Source: JBKHHU01 sp046539045
Lineage (GTDB): Bacteria; Planctomycetota; Phycisphaerae; SM23-33
Reading direction: 5' to 3'
Length of the DNA stretch: 48,126 nt
Assembly (NCBI GenBank): GCA_046539045.1
Contig: JBKHHU010000003.1
Span: 1 to 48,126 of the forward strand
Positions 1 to 8,492 of this stretch are shown piece by piece. How positions within the stretch are numbered: the first letter of the stretch is position 1; each line of letters opens with the position of its first letter. The translations under genes were made by a program, and so were the position numbers. The notes beneath the pieces were generated by a model. The model saw only the letters and a program-made list of their open reading frames with translations. It did no database searches and was not told the origin of the DNA.

Positions 1-915
1 CACCTTGCCGGTCGCCTGGTTGCGGACCGGCTGGTTGCTGCCGCGATGGCCGAATTTCAGCTTGTAGGTCTCGGCGCCCACCGCGTGAGCGAGCAGCTGA
101 TGCCCGAGGCAGATGCCGAAGATCGGCACGCGTCCGACCAGTTTCCGCAGAGATTCGATCGTGTACTTCACCGCGGCAGGGTCTCCAGGCCCGTTGGACA
201 CGAACAGGCCGTCGGGATTGTGGTTCAGAACCTCCTCCGCCGTCACCGTCGCCGGGACCACCGTAACATCACAGCCGCATTCCACGAGGTTTCGCAGAAT
301 GTTCGTCTTCGCTCCGCAGTCCATGGCGACGACTTTGAAGACCTTCTCGCCGTGTTCACGGTGCCCTTGGGCGAACGTGCTGTTGTAGCCTTCGGCCCAC
401 TGGTAGCTATCGTTTGGCGTGACGACCTTGACGTAATCGGCACCCTTCATGCTGGGCAGTCCGGCGGCGCGGCGAACCAGTTCGACGTCGTCGAGAATCT
501 CGGTGCTGATCACGCCGTTCATCGCGCCGTCCAGCCGGATGTGACGCGTCAAAGCCCGGGTGTCCACACCGGCGATGCCCATGATCTCTTCGCGCTTGAG
601 ATAGTCGTTGAGTTCTTCACTGGCCCGGAAGTTGCTGACGACCGGCGAAAGCTCCTTGATGACGAAACCGCGAACCTGAACCTTTTTGCTGTAAGATTCG
701 ATGTCCTCGACGTTCACGCCGTAGTTCCCGATCAGCGGATAGGTCATCGTCACGATCTGCCCGGCGTAGGAAGGGTCGGTCAACACCTCCTGATAGCCGG
801 TCATCCCGGTGTTGAATACGACTTCGCCCTCGGTCGTGCCTTCCGCACCGAAACTCGTGCCCGTGAAAACCAGTCCGTCTTCCAGTGCCAGCTTGCAGGT
901 TTTGCCTTCAGCCAT
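1..915 (-). CDS. carA: Carbamoyl-phosphate synthase small subunit (partial, C-terminus off the left edge)
   Basis: Glutaminase subunit of carbamoyl-phosphate synthase: it hydrolyses glutamine and passes ammonia to CarB for pyrimidine and arginine synthesis in the cytoplasm. The N-terminal CPSase domain is intact (start MAEGKTCKLALEDG, then the TGMTGYQEVLTDPSY stretch and GVDTRALTRHIR). It is followed by the class I amidotransferase domain with LFVSNGPGDP and the nucleophile elbow GICLGHQLL, whose Cys is the catalytic thiol. The reading frame is still open at base 1, so the catalytic His-Glu region lies outside the window. The start ATG (913-915) has a GAGGA Shine-Dalgarno a few bases upstream. 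It is the third gene after secA and the small SEC-C gene on the same strand, separated from the latter by about 150 nt, so co-transcription is possible but not shown. Assignment is secure from the motifs. Confidence 0.95.
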   Translation of the reverse strand, partial: MAEGKTCKLALEDGLVFTGTSFGAEGTTEGEVVFNTGMTGYQEVLTDPSYAGQIVTMTYPLIGNYGVNVEDIESYSKKVQVRGFVIKELSPVVSNFRASEELNDYLKREEIMGIAGVDTRALTRHIRLDGAMNGVISTEILDDVELVRRAAGLPSMKGADYVKVVTPNDSYQWAEGYNSTFAQGHREHGEKVFKVVAMDCGAKTNILRNLVECGCDVTVVPATVTAEEVLNHNPDGLFVSNGPGDPAAVKYTIESLRKLVGRVPIFGICLGHQLLAHAVGAETYKLKFGHRGSNQPVRNQATGKV

Positions 916-1068
916 GAAAAATCCTCGTTGGGTTCGGTGTTAGCCTTCGTATGTGCTCCAGCGGACGCGGCCAAATTCGCAATGTTGTACAGGATTCACC
1001 TTTGCCATACAACCCAAACCGATGGACAGGACGGCTGTGGGCAAACTTCCGGATAGCCACCGGTGGCT

Positions 1069-1299
1069 TTAAGCCTCTTTCCCGCAACACTTTTTGAATT
1101 TCCTGCCGGATCCACACGGGCAGGGATCGTTTCTACCCGGCTCCCTCTCGGCCTTGATCGGGTCGACCTTCGGGGTGTTGGCGAGAATTTCATCCTCCTC
1201 GTCCAGCACCTCCGGCGGAAGATTTTCGCGAGCCCGCTCACGCATGTCGCTCTTCTGCTTTTTCTTCAGAAATCTGCTGAGAAAACGATCCTTTGCCAT
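1069..1299 (-). CDS. Small SEC-C motif protein
   Basis: A 76-residue basic and acidic protein whose last ~22 residues form a SEC-C zinc-binding motif (GRNDPCPCGSGRKFKKCC). In SecA and many small bacterial proteins this motif binds zinc through CxC...CC and contacts SecB or the ribosome. The rest is a charged, probably helical linker (FLKKKQKSDMRERARENLPP, then a run of Glu/Asp). The C-terminus is nearly identical to the SecA C-terminus encoded 100 nt upstream on the same strand, and the underlying DNA (1080-1130 versus 1410-1460) is also visibly similar, so the motif was probably duplicated locally. The ATG at 1297-1299 is preceded by AGGAA at suitable spacing. It may be a ribosome- or SecA-associated accessory factor; that role is inferred only from the motif and position. 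Confidence 0.75.
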   Translation of the reverse strand: MAKDRFLSRFLKKKQKSDMRERARENLPPEVLDEEDEILANTPKVDPIKAEREPGRNDPCPCGSGRKFKKCCGKEA

Positions 1300-1399
1300 G
1301 GTTTCGTTCCTGCATTAAGGAGAAAACGGTGAGGGCATACCGGGAAACCGGTTGTCTTTTCCGGCTGACAAGCAATCCATTTGCTGCATCTGCCGGCCG

Positions 1400-4300
1400 C
1401 TATATGTCTTTTCCACAGCACTTCTTGAACTTCTTGCCGGATCCGCATGGGCAGGGATCATTCCTGCCGACCTTCGGCATATCGCGTTTGATCGTCTGTA
1501 CCTTGGTCTGTTCGGTCGACTGGGCCTGCTCCTCCATCGACTGGGAGAGGTGGTCATAGCCCTGCAACTGCTCGTGAACGGTACTGGTCACTTCGTAGAC
1601 ACTGGAAACCTGCGTCTCGGGGGCCAGCTTGACCTTGAAGATCATGTCGGTGACCTTGTCCCGGATACCTTCCATCATCTCGTGGAACAATCGCGAGCCT
1701 TCGCGTTTGTAGGCCACCTTCGGATCCTGTTCGGCATAGCCCCGCAGGCCGATGCCGCCCTTGAGGTGGTCCATGCTCAACAGGTGATCCTTCCAGCTGC
1801 TGTCGAAGATCTGCAGCAGAACATACCGCTCCAGTTCGGTCATCTCCCGACGGAAGAACTTTCTGCCGGCGGCTACGAGCGTCTCGAACGGCTCATCGTC
1901 CGTCTCTTCAGCATCGAGTTCGGTATCGAACCGCTCTGCCGCAAATTCCACGGCTTTCTCGGTAGAAACGTCCTGGCCGACTACATCCTGCAGGTATTTC
2001 TCCAGATAACCGTCGCCCTGCCACTTCTCGGACTCCGCCAGCAGCAACTGCTGGATCTGCTTGGGACGCATGGTCTGGAACTGTTCGGTTGACGTGTCGA
2101 GTCCATACTTGCGGTTGGCCCAACTTGACAGCATTTCCAGAGCGTAGACGTTCTCCGGGCCGTGAGCGCCCATCGTCATTTCCAGTGCGTGCTCGACCGG
2201 GTATTCGATCTCTCGCTGCCGGTAAAGGTTTTCCACGGCATCGACCAGCTTCCTCTCGATCTCCGCCGGCTCGCCCTTGAGTTCCTCTGTCTTCACTGCC
2301 AGGCCGAACTTCGCCATCGCCCAATCGGCAAGCGATGCCGCGGGGAACTCCTCGGCCAGGTACCGGCTCAATCCGGGCAGTTGGATTTCATCGATCTTCT
2401 CCAGAGCCCGCTCGGTCAGCTCCTGCTCGATTTCTTCCGGCTCCATTTTTCGGAGCTGGTTCTGCGAGATGTTGACACTGAAGCGGCTCATGGCCCAGCT
2501 GCTGAGCCCGCGCAGGTCCCAGTTCTTGCGGTCCACCTCGGGATCCATGTACTCGCCAAGAGTGATGGTGATGGTGGCAGCCGCGTCGTCTTTGGCCCGG
2601 TTCTTGAGCGACCTCTCCAGCGACTCCACATCGTCCGGGCTGGTTCCGCGGATCTGCCGCGGGTCGACCGATACCTGCAACGCCTGACGCGCATACTCGG
2701 CGATGCTGCTGCGGCGATACTCGGGGTTCAGGTACGTCTCGATCGCATCGCCGACCGAGTCATGCACCAGTTCGCGGACGACCGTTTCCAGTCCCTCACC
2801 GTCCAGGATGATCTGCCGCTGGGAATAGAACGCCCGGCGCTGATAGTCCATGACTTCGTCATATTCCAGCAGGTTCTTTCGGGTCTCGAAGTTGCGTTCC
2901 TCGACCTTCCGCTGGGCCCTTTCGACGCCCTTGCTGATGCGTTTGTCTTCGATGGCCTGGTCGCCCTGCAGCCCCAGCCAGCCGAGCACCTTGAGCGTCC
3001 ACTGCCCGGCAAACATCGCCATCAGCTCGTCGCGCAACGACAGGAAGAAGCGGCTGGATCCGGGGTCACCCTGTCGGCCCGACCGACCTCGGAGCTGGTT
3101 GTCGATTCGTCGGGCCTCATGGCGTTCGGTCCCGACCACGTGCAGACCACACGGTACGTCGTCCGGGCATTCGTTGCGTCCGCGCTGGGGGAAATCCGAA
3201 TCGATCTTGGGTTTAAAGCAGTGGCTGCAATTGGTCGACGGGTCGTACTGCTCGCAGTTCATGCAGCACTTGTTGACGCCCGCCGGGTACAGCGGGTCCG
3301 GTTCCAGGCCCAGTTCGCGAATTTTCTCGTCCGATGGGACCTTGCAGTTGCCGAAGACCACGCCCTCGCCGAGCTTGATGTCCGTACCGCGTCCGGCCAT
3401 GTTGGTGGCGATAGTTACCACGCCGACCATCTCCTTGGAATCCTTCTTCCGCGGATGTTGCTGCCCGGCGTTGAGGACGATCTCGCTTTCGCGGACGGCA
3501 TTTTCCAGCCGGCCGTTGAGCACCTGGTGGTCCACGCCGTAGCGGCGTGTCAGCATGTTGGAAATTTTCTCGGATTTTTCGATGCTCGTCGTACCCACCA
3601 GCACAGGGCGACCCTTCTTGGACTCCCGGTTGATCTCCTCGACGATCGAGTTGTATTTTCCGTCCACTTCCGCATAGATGCGGTCGTCGTGATCGATGCG
3701 ATTGACCGGGCGGTGCGTGGGCACGGCCACCACGTCCAGCCCGTAAATCTTCATGAATTCAGTGGCTTCGGTCAGGGCGGTACCGGTCATACCGGCCAGC
3801 TTCCTGTACATCTTGAAATAATTCTGGAGGGTGACCGTCGCCAGGGTCTGGGTCTCTTCCTTGACCTTGACGTTTTCCTTGGCTTCGACAGCCTGGTGGA
3901 GTCCGTCGGACCACTGCCTGCCCTCGAGCAATCGGCCGGTGAATTCGTCGACGATGACGATCCTGCCGTCCTGGACGACGTATTCTTTGTCCTTCTCGAA
4001 CACGAGGTGGGCCCGCATCGCCTGCTCCATCAGGTGCGGCCATTCCATGTTCGCCCCGACGTAGAAGCTGCCCACGCCGGCAATTTCCTGCGCGGCGCCG
4101 ATGCCCTCGTGGGTCAGATGTACGCTCTTCTTGTCCAGTTCGATCTCATAGTATTTGGGCAGTTTGTCCCGCGCTTCCTCGGCCCGGACAAGCTGGTCTT
4201 CAACGTCTTCCAGCTCCTTCTGCAGCTTCTGTTTCTTCTCGCCGGACGCGTTGGACACCTCTCCCTGCAAGGCCTTCCACTGGCGTTCCAGCGTCTGCAC

Positions 4301-5107
4301 CTTCTCCTGGGCCTGGTCGTAGTTCCTGTTCCGCCGGACGAGTTCTCGGGCGATGGAATCGGCTTTGCGGTACAGATCGGTCTGGGAGTGGGCCGGCCCG
4401 GAGATGATCAGCGGGGTCCGCGCTTCGTCGATGAGGATGGAGTCGACTTCGTCGATGATCGCGAATCCGAGCTCGCCCTGCACCTGGTCGACGGCGGAGC
4501 TTTTCATGTTGTCGCGGAGGAAGTCGAATCCGAACTCGCTGTTCATGCCGTACGTGACGTCGCAGGCATAGGCCCGTCGCCGGATTTCCGCCTCCGCGCC
4601 ATAGGCGGGCATGTCGGAGGTGATGTACCCGACGGTCAGGCCCAGCAGTTCGAAGATCGGCTGGGCAAACTCCGCACCGACTTTGACAAGGTAATCGTTG
4701 GTCGTCACGACGTGGGTGTGCATGCCCTGCAGAGCAGCCATGTAGATCGCCGGGTAACAGGCGATGGTTTTGCCCTCACCGGTGGCTTCCTCGGCAATGA
4801 CGCCCTCGTCCAGCACCATTCCCGCCACCAGCTGGACGTCGAAGTGCCGGTGCTTGCGGGCGCGACGGGATGCCTCGCGGACGGCGGCAAACGCCTCGGC
4901 CCGCACTGACGCGGGGGACTGGCCCTGGTCCAGTCGCTCGCGAAGACGCTCGGTGATTTTCGGAAATTCCTCGTCCGGCAGGCCGCGCATCTTCTCCTCG
5001 AGAGGATTGACGCGTTCACGGATGTATTTCAGCTTCGCGCGGACGAGCCGGTCGTTCCGGGATCCGCCGATGAGTTTAAGAAACAGCTTACTGGCAAAAT
5101 TGAGCAT
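1400..5107 (-). CDS. secA: Preprotein translocase ATPase SecA, extended form
   Basis: Motor ATPase that pushes unfolded preproteins through SecYEG. Visible: Walker A EATGEGKTIACYPA near residue 100, Walker B IIDEVDSILIDEARTPLII near 220, the second nucleotide-binding fold with TNMAGRGTDIKLGEGV, the signature HVVGTERHEARRIDNQLRGR, and a C-terminal SEC-C zinc tail. At 1235 residues it is far longer than the ~900 of E. coli SecA. The extra length comes from a charged coiled-coil insertion near residues 260-320, a Cys-rich insertion near 610-655 (KCCMNCEQY, NCSHC, NECPDDVPC), and a tandem helical region near 860-1070 in which an L-x2-W-A-x3-(F/Y) motif recurs about every 67 residues. I chose ATG 5107 (MLNFASKLFL) over GTG 5116, because GGAAG sits 8 nt before the ATG. 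A ~225-nt divergent region separates it from the oxidoreductase gene. Confidence 0.97.
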   Translation of the reverse strand: MLNFASKLFLKLIGGSRNDRLVRAKLKYIRERVNPLEEKMRGLPDEEFPKITERLRERLDQGQSPASVRAEAFAAVREASRRARKHRHFDVQLVAGMVLDEGVIAEEATGEGKTIACYPAIYMAALQGMHTHVVTTNDYLVKVGAEFAQPIFELLGLTVGYITSDMPAYGAEAEIRRRAYACDVTYGMNSEFGFDFLRDNMKSSAVDQVQGELGFAIIDEVDSILIDEARTPLIISGPAHSQTDLYRKADSIARELVRRNRNYDQAQEKVQTLERQWKALQGEVSNASGEKKQKLQKELEDVEDQLVRAEEARDKLPKYYEIELDKKSVHLTHEGIGAAQEIAGVGSFYVGANMEWPHLMEQAMRAHLVFEKDKEYVVQDGRIVIVDEFTGRLLEGRQWSDGLHQAVEAKENVKVKEETQTLATVTLQNYFKMYRKLAGMTGTALTEATEFMKIYGLDVVAVPTHRPVNRIDHDDRIYAEVDGKYNSIVEEINRESKKGRPVLVGTTSIEKSEKISNMLTRRYGVDHQVLNGRLENAVRESEIVLNAGQQHPRKKDSKEMVGVVTIATNMAGRGTDIKLGEGVVFGNCKVPSDEKIRELGLEPDPLYPAGVNKCCMNCEQYDPSTNCSHCFKPKIDSDFPQRGRNECPDDVPCGLHVVGTERHEARRIDNQLRGRSGRQGDPGSSRFFLSLRDELMAMFAGQWTLKVLGWLGLQGDQAIEDKRISKGVERAQRKVEERNFETRKNLLEYDEVMDYQRRAFYSQRQIILDGEGLETVVRELVHDSVGDAIETYLNPEYRRSSIAEYARQALQVSVDPRQIRGTSPDDVESLERSLKNRAKDDAAATITITLGEYMDPEVDRKNWDLRGLSSWAMSRFSVNISQNQLRKMEPEEIEQELTERALEKIDEIQLPGLSRYLAEEFPAASLADWAMAKFGLAVKTEELKGEPAEIERKLVDAVENLYRQREIEYPVEHALEMTMGAHGPENVYALEMLSSWANRKYGLDTSTEQFQTMRPKQIQQLLLAESEKWQGDGYLEKYLQDVVGQDVSTEKAVEFAAERFDTELDAEETDDEPFETLVAAGRKFFRREMTELERYVLLQIFDSSWKDHLLSMDHLKGGIGLRGYAEQDPKVAYKREGSRLFHEMMEGIRDKVTDMIFKVKLAPETQVSSVYEVTSTVHEQLQGYDHLSQSMEEQAQSTEQTKVQTIKRDMPKVGRNDPCPCGSGKKFKKCCGKDI

Positions 5108-5262
5108 GGAATCCACTTCCGGGTCGATACTATGATTTCAGTGTGCCGCGTGGGTGTCGGAATGGTACTCGCTCAACGGCTCCATTCCAGGCGCCGCTCA
5201 CCACGCAGCGTCACGGGTTCCTTAGTATCGCAGGTACGGGCCCCGCCCGTCAAGCCAACCGC

Positions 5263-5291
5263 TTGACCTAGACAAGAAAGAAACTTACGTT
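5263..5291 (+). promoter_or_regulatory. Possible promoter of the Gfo/Idh/MocA gene
   Basis: TTGACC (5263-5268), 17 nt, then TACGTT (5286-5291) in the divergent region between secA and the oxidoreductase. The -35 is good and the -10 is weak (3 of 6). No other structure was clear in 5108-5332 apart from the AAGGAG ribosome-binding site at 5321-5326. Confidence 0.25.
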
Positions 5292-5332
5292 TTCATGGGG
5301 GCCGGAAAGACTTTCAGTAAAAGGAGTATCTC

Positions 5333-6451
5333 ATGGCAGACGTCAGGCCGCTCGGTTTCGGACTCATCGGCTGTGGTGCCTTCGCTGAATTCACCATGCA
5401 GGCGTTCCAGCAGATTCCCGGCGTCAAACTGGTCGCCGTGGCCGACACATTTCACATGGCCGTCAAGCGGTTCCAGGAAAAGTACGATGTACCCGGCCAC
5501 TATGACGGAGGCGAACTCATCCAGCGCGACGATGTGGACGTGGTGCATATCGCCACCCCACCTTCGAGTCACTACGAACTGGTCATGCAGGCCGTGCGGG
5601 CGGGCAAACATGTCCTTTGCGAGAAACCGTTGGCAATGAACATGCAGCAGGCCAACGCGATGCTCAAGGCTGCGGCAGAGAAGAACCTGATCGTGCCGGT
5701 CAACTTTGTACTCCGCTACAACGAGGTGACCGAAGCGGTCAAGCAGGTTATCGATTCCGGCGTGCTGGGAAAGGTGCTCAGCGCCCGACTCACGAACTGC
5801 GCAGGCGACAGCAAACTCGGACCCGAGCATTGGTTCTGGGACCCAGCCGTCGCCGGCGGGATCTTCATCGAACACGGCGTGCATTTCTTCGATCTGTACT
5901 CGTACTGGTTGGGAGAGGGCAAGGTCATCCACTCCCACACGGAAACGCGGGAAGGAACAACGCAGGAAGACCGCGTAACATGCGAGTTGCGATACCGCAA
6001 CGGCGCCGTCGTCAGCCACTATCACGGATTCGACCAGGTTTCGCTGATGGACCGCACCGACCACCGAATGGTCTGTGAGTTGGGCGATATTCGAGTGGAC
6101 GGCTGGATTCCGCTGACGATGACCGTCGATGCCGTCGTCGACGATGCGGGGCTCGCAAAACTGCAGGAATGCTGTCCCGATGCGCAGATCGAGACGCTCG
6201 AGAAGTATGACGAGGGGACCGGAAGCGTTTCAGGTCGCGGAAAACAGCGGAAAGCTACCGCAAAAGTCCGCCTGACCTATACGCCGACACCGGATAAGCA
6301 GGAAGCATATTCGAACTCCGCGGTTCATCTGCTCAGGGATCAGCTGGAATTCCTCGCCGATCCCTCGCACCAGCGGAAGGTGAACGAGGAGAACGGCCGG
6401 CGGGCTGTGGCGCTGGCGGAGGCGGCGGCGAAAATGGCCCGAAAGCGGTAA
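5333..6451 (+). CDS. Gfo/Idh/MocA family NAD(P)-dependent sugar oxidoreductase
   Basis: Predicted cytoplasmic dehydrogenase acting on a sugar, sugar acid or inositol-like substrate; the exact substrate cannot be told. The N-terminal Rossmann fold shows LIGCGAFAEF with the next acidic residue at the end of strand beta-2 (VAVAD). It is followed by VHIATPPSSHYELVMQA and the family's CEKPLAMN motif near residue 98, whose Lys is the usual catalytic residue. The C-terminal alpha/beta domain contains GGIFIEHGVHFFDLYSYWLG, matching the GG..DxGxHxxD-type motif. Length (372 aa) is normal. The ATG is preceded by AAGGAG six nucleotides upstream. It converges on the heparinase-like gene; both are common in polysaccharide catabolism in this group, so a role in uronic acid or amino-sugar breakdown is plausible but inferred. 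Confidence 0.92.
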   Translation: MADVRPLGFGLIGCGAFAEFTMQAFQQIPGVKLVAVADTFHMAVKRFQEKYDVPGHYDGGELIQRDDVDVVHIATPPSSHYELVMQAVRAGKHVLCEKPLAMNMQQANAMLKAAAEKNLIVPVNFVLRYNEVTEAVKQVIDSGVLGKVLSARLTNCAGDSKLGPEHWFWDPAVAGGIFIEHGVHFFDLYSYWLGEGKVIHSHTETREGTTQEDRVTCELRYRNGAVVSHYHGFDQVSLMDRTDHRMVCELGDIRVDGWIPLTMTVDAVVDDAGLAKLQECCPDAQIETLEKYDEGTGSVSGRGKQRKATAKVRLTYTPTPDKQEAYSNSAVHLLRDQLEFLADPSHQRKVNEENGRRAVALAEAAAKMARKR

Positions 6452-6458
6452 AAACCGA

Positions 6459-6509
6459 CTCTGCCGGCTGGGATGTGTCGACGCGATGCGTCGATCCCAG
6501 CCGGCAGAG
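6459..6509. terminator. Long hairpin, likely bidirectional terminator
   Basis: A perfect 15-bp stem (6459-6473 with 6495-6509, arms CTCTGCCGGCTGGGA and TCCCAGCCGGCAGAG) carries an inner perfect 7-bp stem (TCGACGC 6478-6484 with GCGTCGA 6488-6494, loop GAT). The two stems are separated by a one-sided TGTG bulge. It lies exactly between two converging stop codons (6451 and 6518). There is no long T-run, so termination is inferred from stem strength and position. Confidence 0.75.
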
Positions 6510-6517
6510 ACGGTATC

Positions 6518-8305
6518 TTACTTCCACTCCACCGAGAACTGCAGCGTCATAGTGCGCTCGAGGGTTTCTGGGGTGAACACCAGCCGTCGGATGATGTCGC
6601 CAGTCCGCGATTCGGCAATGCTTTCCTCGCGTCGCTCGTCAATGCTGAATGTTCCCGCCTGCTCGGCCCGCAACAGGCACGTGCCGTCGCTCTCGGACCG
6701 GATGGCCACGGCCGATGCGCCGTCATGCAACTCCGGCGACTCGCAGGTGATGAACACATCTTCCAGCGCCGACGGTACGTCGGAGAACTCGAATCGATCA
6801 GTGATCCGAACGGTCCCGTCGTTGCGGTCTGCAGAGAGTTCGCGTCTCAACGACGACAGCGCGGGCAGGAAATACGCGCCCGTCAGGTCCAGCGTGATCT
6901 TCGGGTGCGGATCGTCGTTGAGCCCCTGAACCTGCATGACCCCGGAGAATTCCTGCCCTTCGGTCTGCCCCGTCCCGCAGACGACCGGCACGCTGTGGCC
7001 GAGGGAATTGCAGTAGATGCTTTCATACCGCCGTTTGCTGAACGTCTTCTTGCTGTATACCGGTCCGCCGGGGTCGGTTATGAAAAACGTCTTTCCGCGG
7101 TGGACGATGAACGAGCCGATGTCATTGTGGTTGTGGTGTTCGGCGTTGTGCCCGGCCTTGGCAGCCAGCGTAACCTCGCCCGCCCGGATCTTGACTACCT
7201 GCAGGTCGGGCAGCCAATAGTCGCTCGCATCCTCGACCGGCTCGGGTTGAGACTCTTCTGCCGCCAGCAACGCTTCCAGATAGCTGTGGATACGCGGATT
7301 GCCGTCGAGCGAGCAGAGCCCGTAGAGTTCTGGAAGGTCGTAGAACCGGTTGATGATCTGAACCGTGAGCGGCTCCTGATAGCCCTCTGCCGACGCGTCG
7401 GCAAAGCACAGGTCCTGGCCCCGCCGAACGTTGACCGCCAGCGGATAGCGGCAGATCCGCTTGATCTTCTCCCCCTGCATCAGGTTGATCTGCCCATTTG
7501 TGAAGTCGTACAGAGCCCCGGCCAGGCGCACATACCAGCCGAAACCGAACCGCCAATACCCGGGGCCTTCGGTGCAGCCCCCGTCGTCGGTAAAGCCGTC
7601 GATGAACAGTCCGATGCTGCCCAGGATATCGGCGATGATCTCCGCCAGGCGATGCGGATTGCTTTCCATCAGCATCGCGGCTACCCCGACTGCCCCGTTG
7701 CAGACGGCATTCCAGTTGTTGGTCGTGCCCTTCCACCAGAACGTATAGCGGCTGTCAATGAACGGGGTTAGGACCCGTCGGTCGATCTCCTTCCTGATCC
7801 GATCGACCACTTCGGGCTCCAGTCGATCGCCCAGCAGCTTCACCAGCACGGCCAGGCGGCAGGCCATCATCGCACTGAACAGGTCGATCGGGCCTTCGGC
7901 GGGCTCGCCGTTGCCAGCGGGGCCGGCTTCATGGGCGGGCAGAATCCACCAGGTACTCTCGCACTCGGCCCAGATCAGATCCTGCAGGTAGTCCCATTTG
8001 TCCCGGCCGAGCAGGCACGCGATGGACGCATACTCCATCTGCATGCGACGGTCGAACAGCTTGCTCTCGTAGTTCTTGCGGTCGCCTATGCGGCGGAACT
8101 GTCGAAAGCCGCTGTACGGCAAGACCGGAATCGGCTGATCGTCTGCCAGTTCGACATCGATACGCTCCATCAGCCCGCATTCAAACGCCACTGAAATGCA
8201 ACGCTGCAGGGCCTCGGGGCTGCGATTGACCCACGGAAGCGGGTCGCTGCCAGAACTGTCGAGAATCACACTACGAACGCGGTCCGGAGGGAGGTCCAAA
8301 ATCAC
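6518..8305 (-). CDS. Heparinase II/III-like protein (polysaccharide lyase fold)
   Basis: A 595-residue protein with the two-part layout of heparinase II/III and related uronate lyases: an N-terminal alpha/alpha toroid (TNNWNAVCNGAVGVAAM and GGCTEGPGYWRFGFGWYV) and a C-terminal beta-sandwich with the family signature GHNAEHHNHNDIGSFIVH. The Asn, Tyr and His residues in these motifs are those expected for lyase chemistry, but substrate cannot be read from sequence. The long open frame extends to ATG 8362, but that segment looks non-coding in character and lacks a ribosome-binding site. I chose GTG 8305, which has CAGGAG six nucleotides upstream and begins just before LDLPPDRVRS. No signal peptide is evident from this start, so it may act on oligosaccharides in the cytoplasm. 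It converges on the Gfo/Idh/MocA gene. Confidence 0.85.
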   Translation of the reverse strand: MILDLPPDRVRSVILDSSGSDPLPWVNRSPEALQRCISVAFECGLMERIDVELADDQPIPVLPYSGFRQFRRIGDRKNYESKLFDRRMQMEYASIACLLGRDKWDYLQDLIWAECESTWWILPAHEAGPAGNGEPAEGPIDLFSAMMACRLAVLVKLLGDRLEPEVVDRIRKEIDRRVLTPFIDSRYTFWWKGTTNNWNAVCNGAVGVAAMLMESNPHRLAEIIADILGSIGLFIDGFTDDGGCTEGPGYWRFGFGWYVRLAGALYDFTNGQINLMQGEKIKRICRYPLAVNVRRGQDLCFADASAEGYQEPLTVQIINRFYDLPELYGLCSLDGNPRIHSYLEALLAAEESQPEPVEDASDYWLPDLQVVKIRAGEVTLAAKAGHNAEHHNHNDIGSFIVHRGKTFFITDPGGPVYSKKTFSKRRYESIYCNSLGHSVPVVCGTGQTEGQEFSGVMQVQGLNDDPHPKITLDLTGAYFLPALSSLRRELSADRNDGTVRITDRFEFSDVPSALEDVFITCESPELHDGASAVAIRSESDGTCLLRAEQAGTFSIDERREESIAESRTGDIIRRLVFTPETLERTMTLQFSVEWK

Positions 8306-8492
8306 GGAAAGCTCCTGAAAAACGAGGCTGTCTGCGACAATGAAAACGACACAGTCACCCATGCTAACCGCCAGCGGCGACTTGGCAATAACCAGGATGC
8401 CATTTCGGGTCTGGTTAATTCGCTCTCCACAACGCGCCTGACTCTGCTATCATAAAGAAGATCACTTCTCGACCCTCATCGAGGACTCAATC

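Noticed and set aside
1051..1070. AGCCACCGGTGGCT palindrome after the small SEC-C gene as a terminator
   Set aside because: Only a 5-bp stem is possible once a loop is allowed, and no T-run follows on the minus strand.
2162..4909. 915-codon plus-strand open frame opposite secA
   Set aside because: It is the antisense shadow of secA in GC-rich DNA; the minus-strand frame has every SecA motif and the plus frame has none recognisable.
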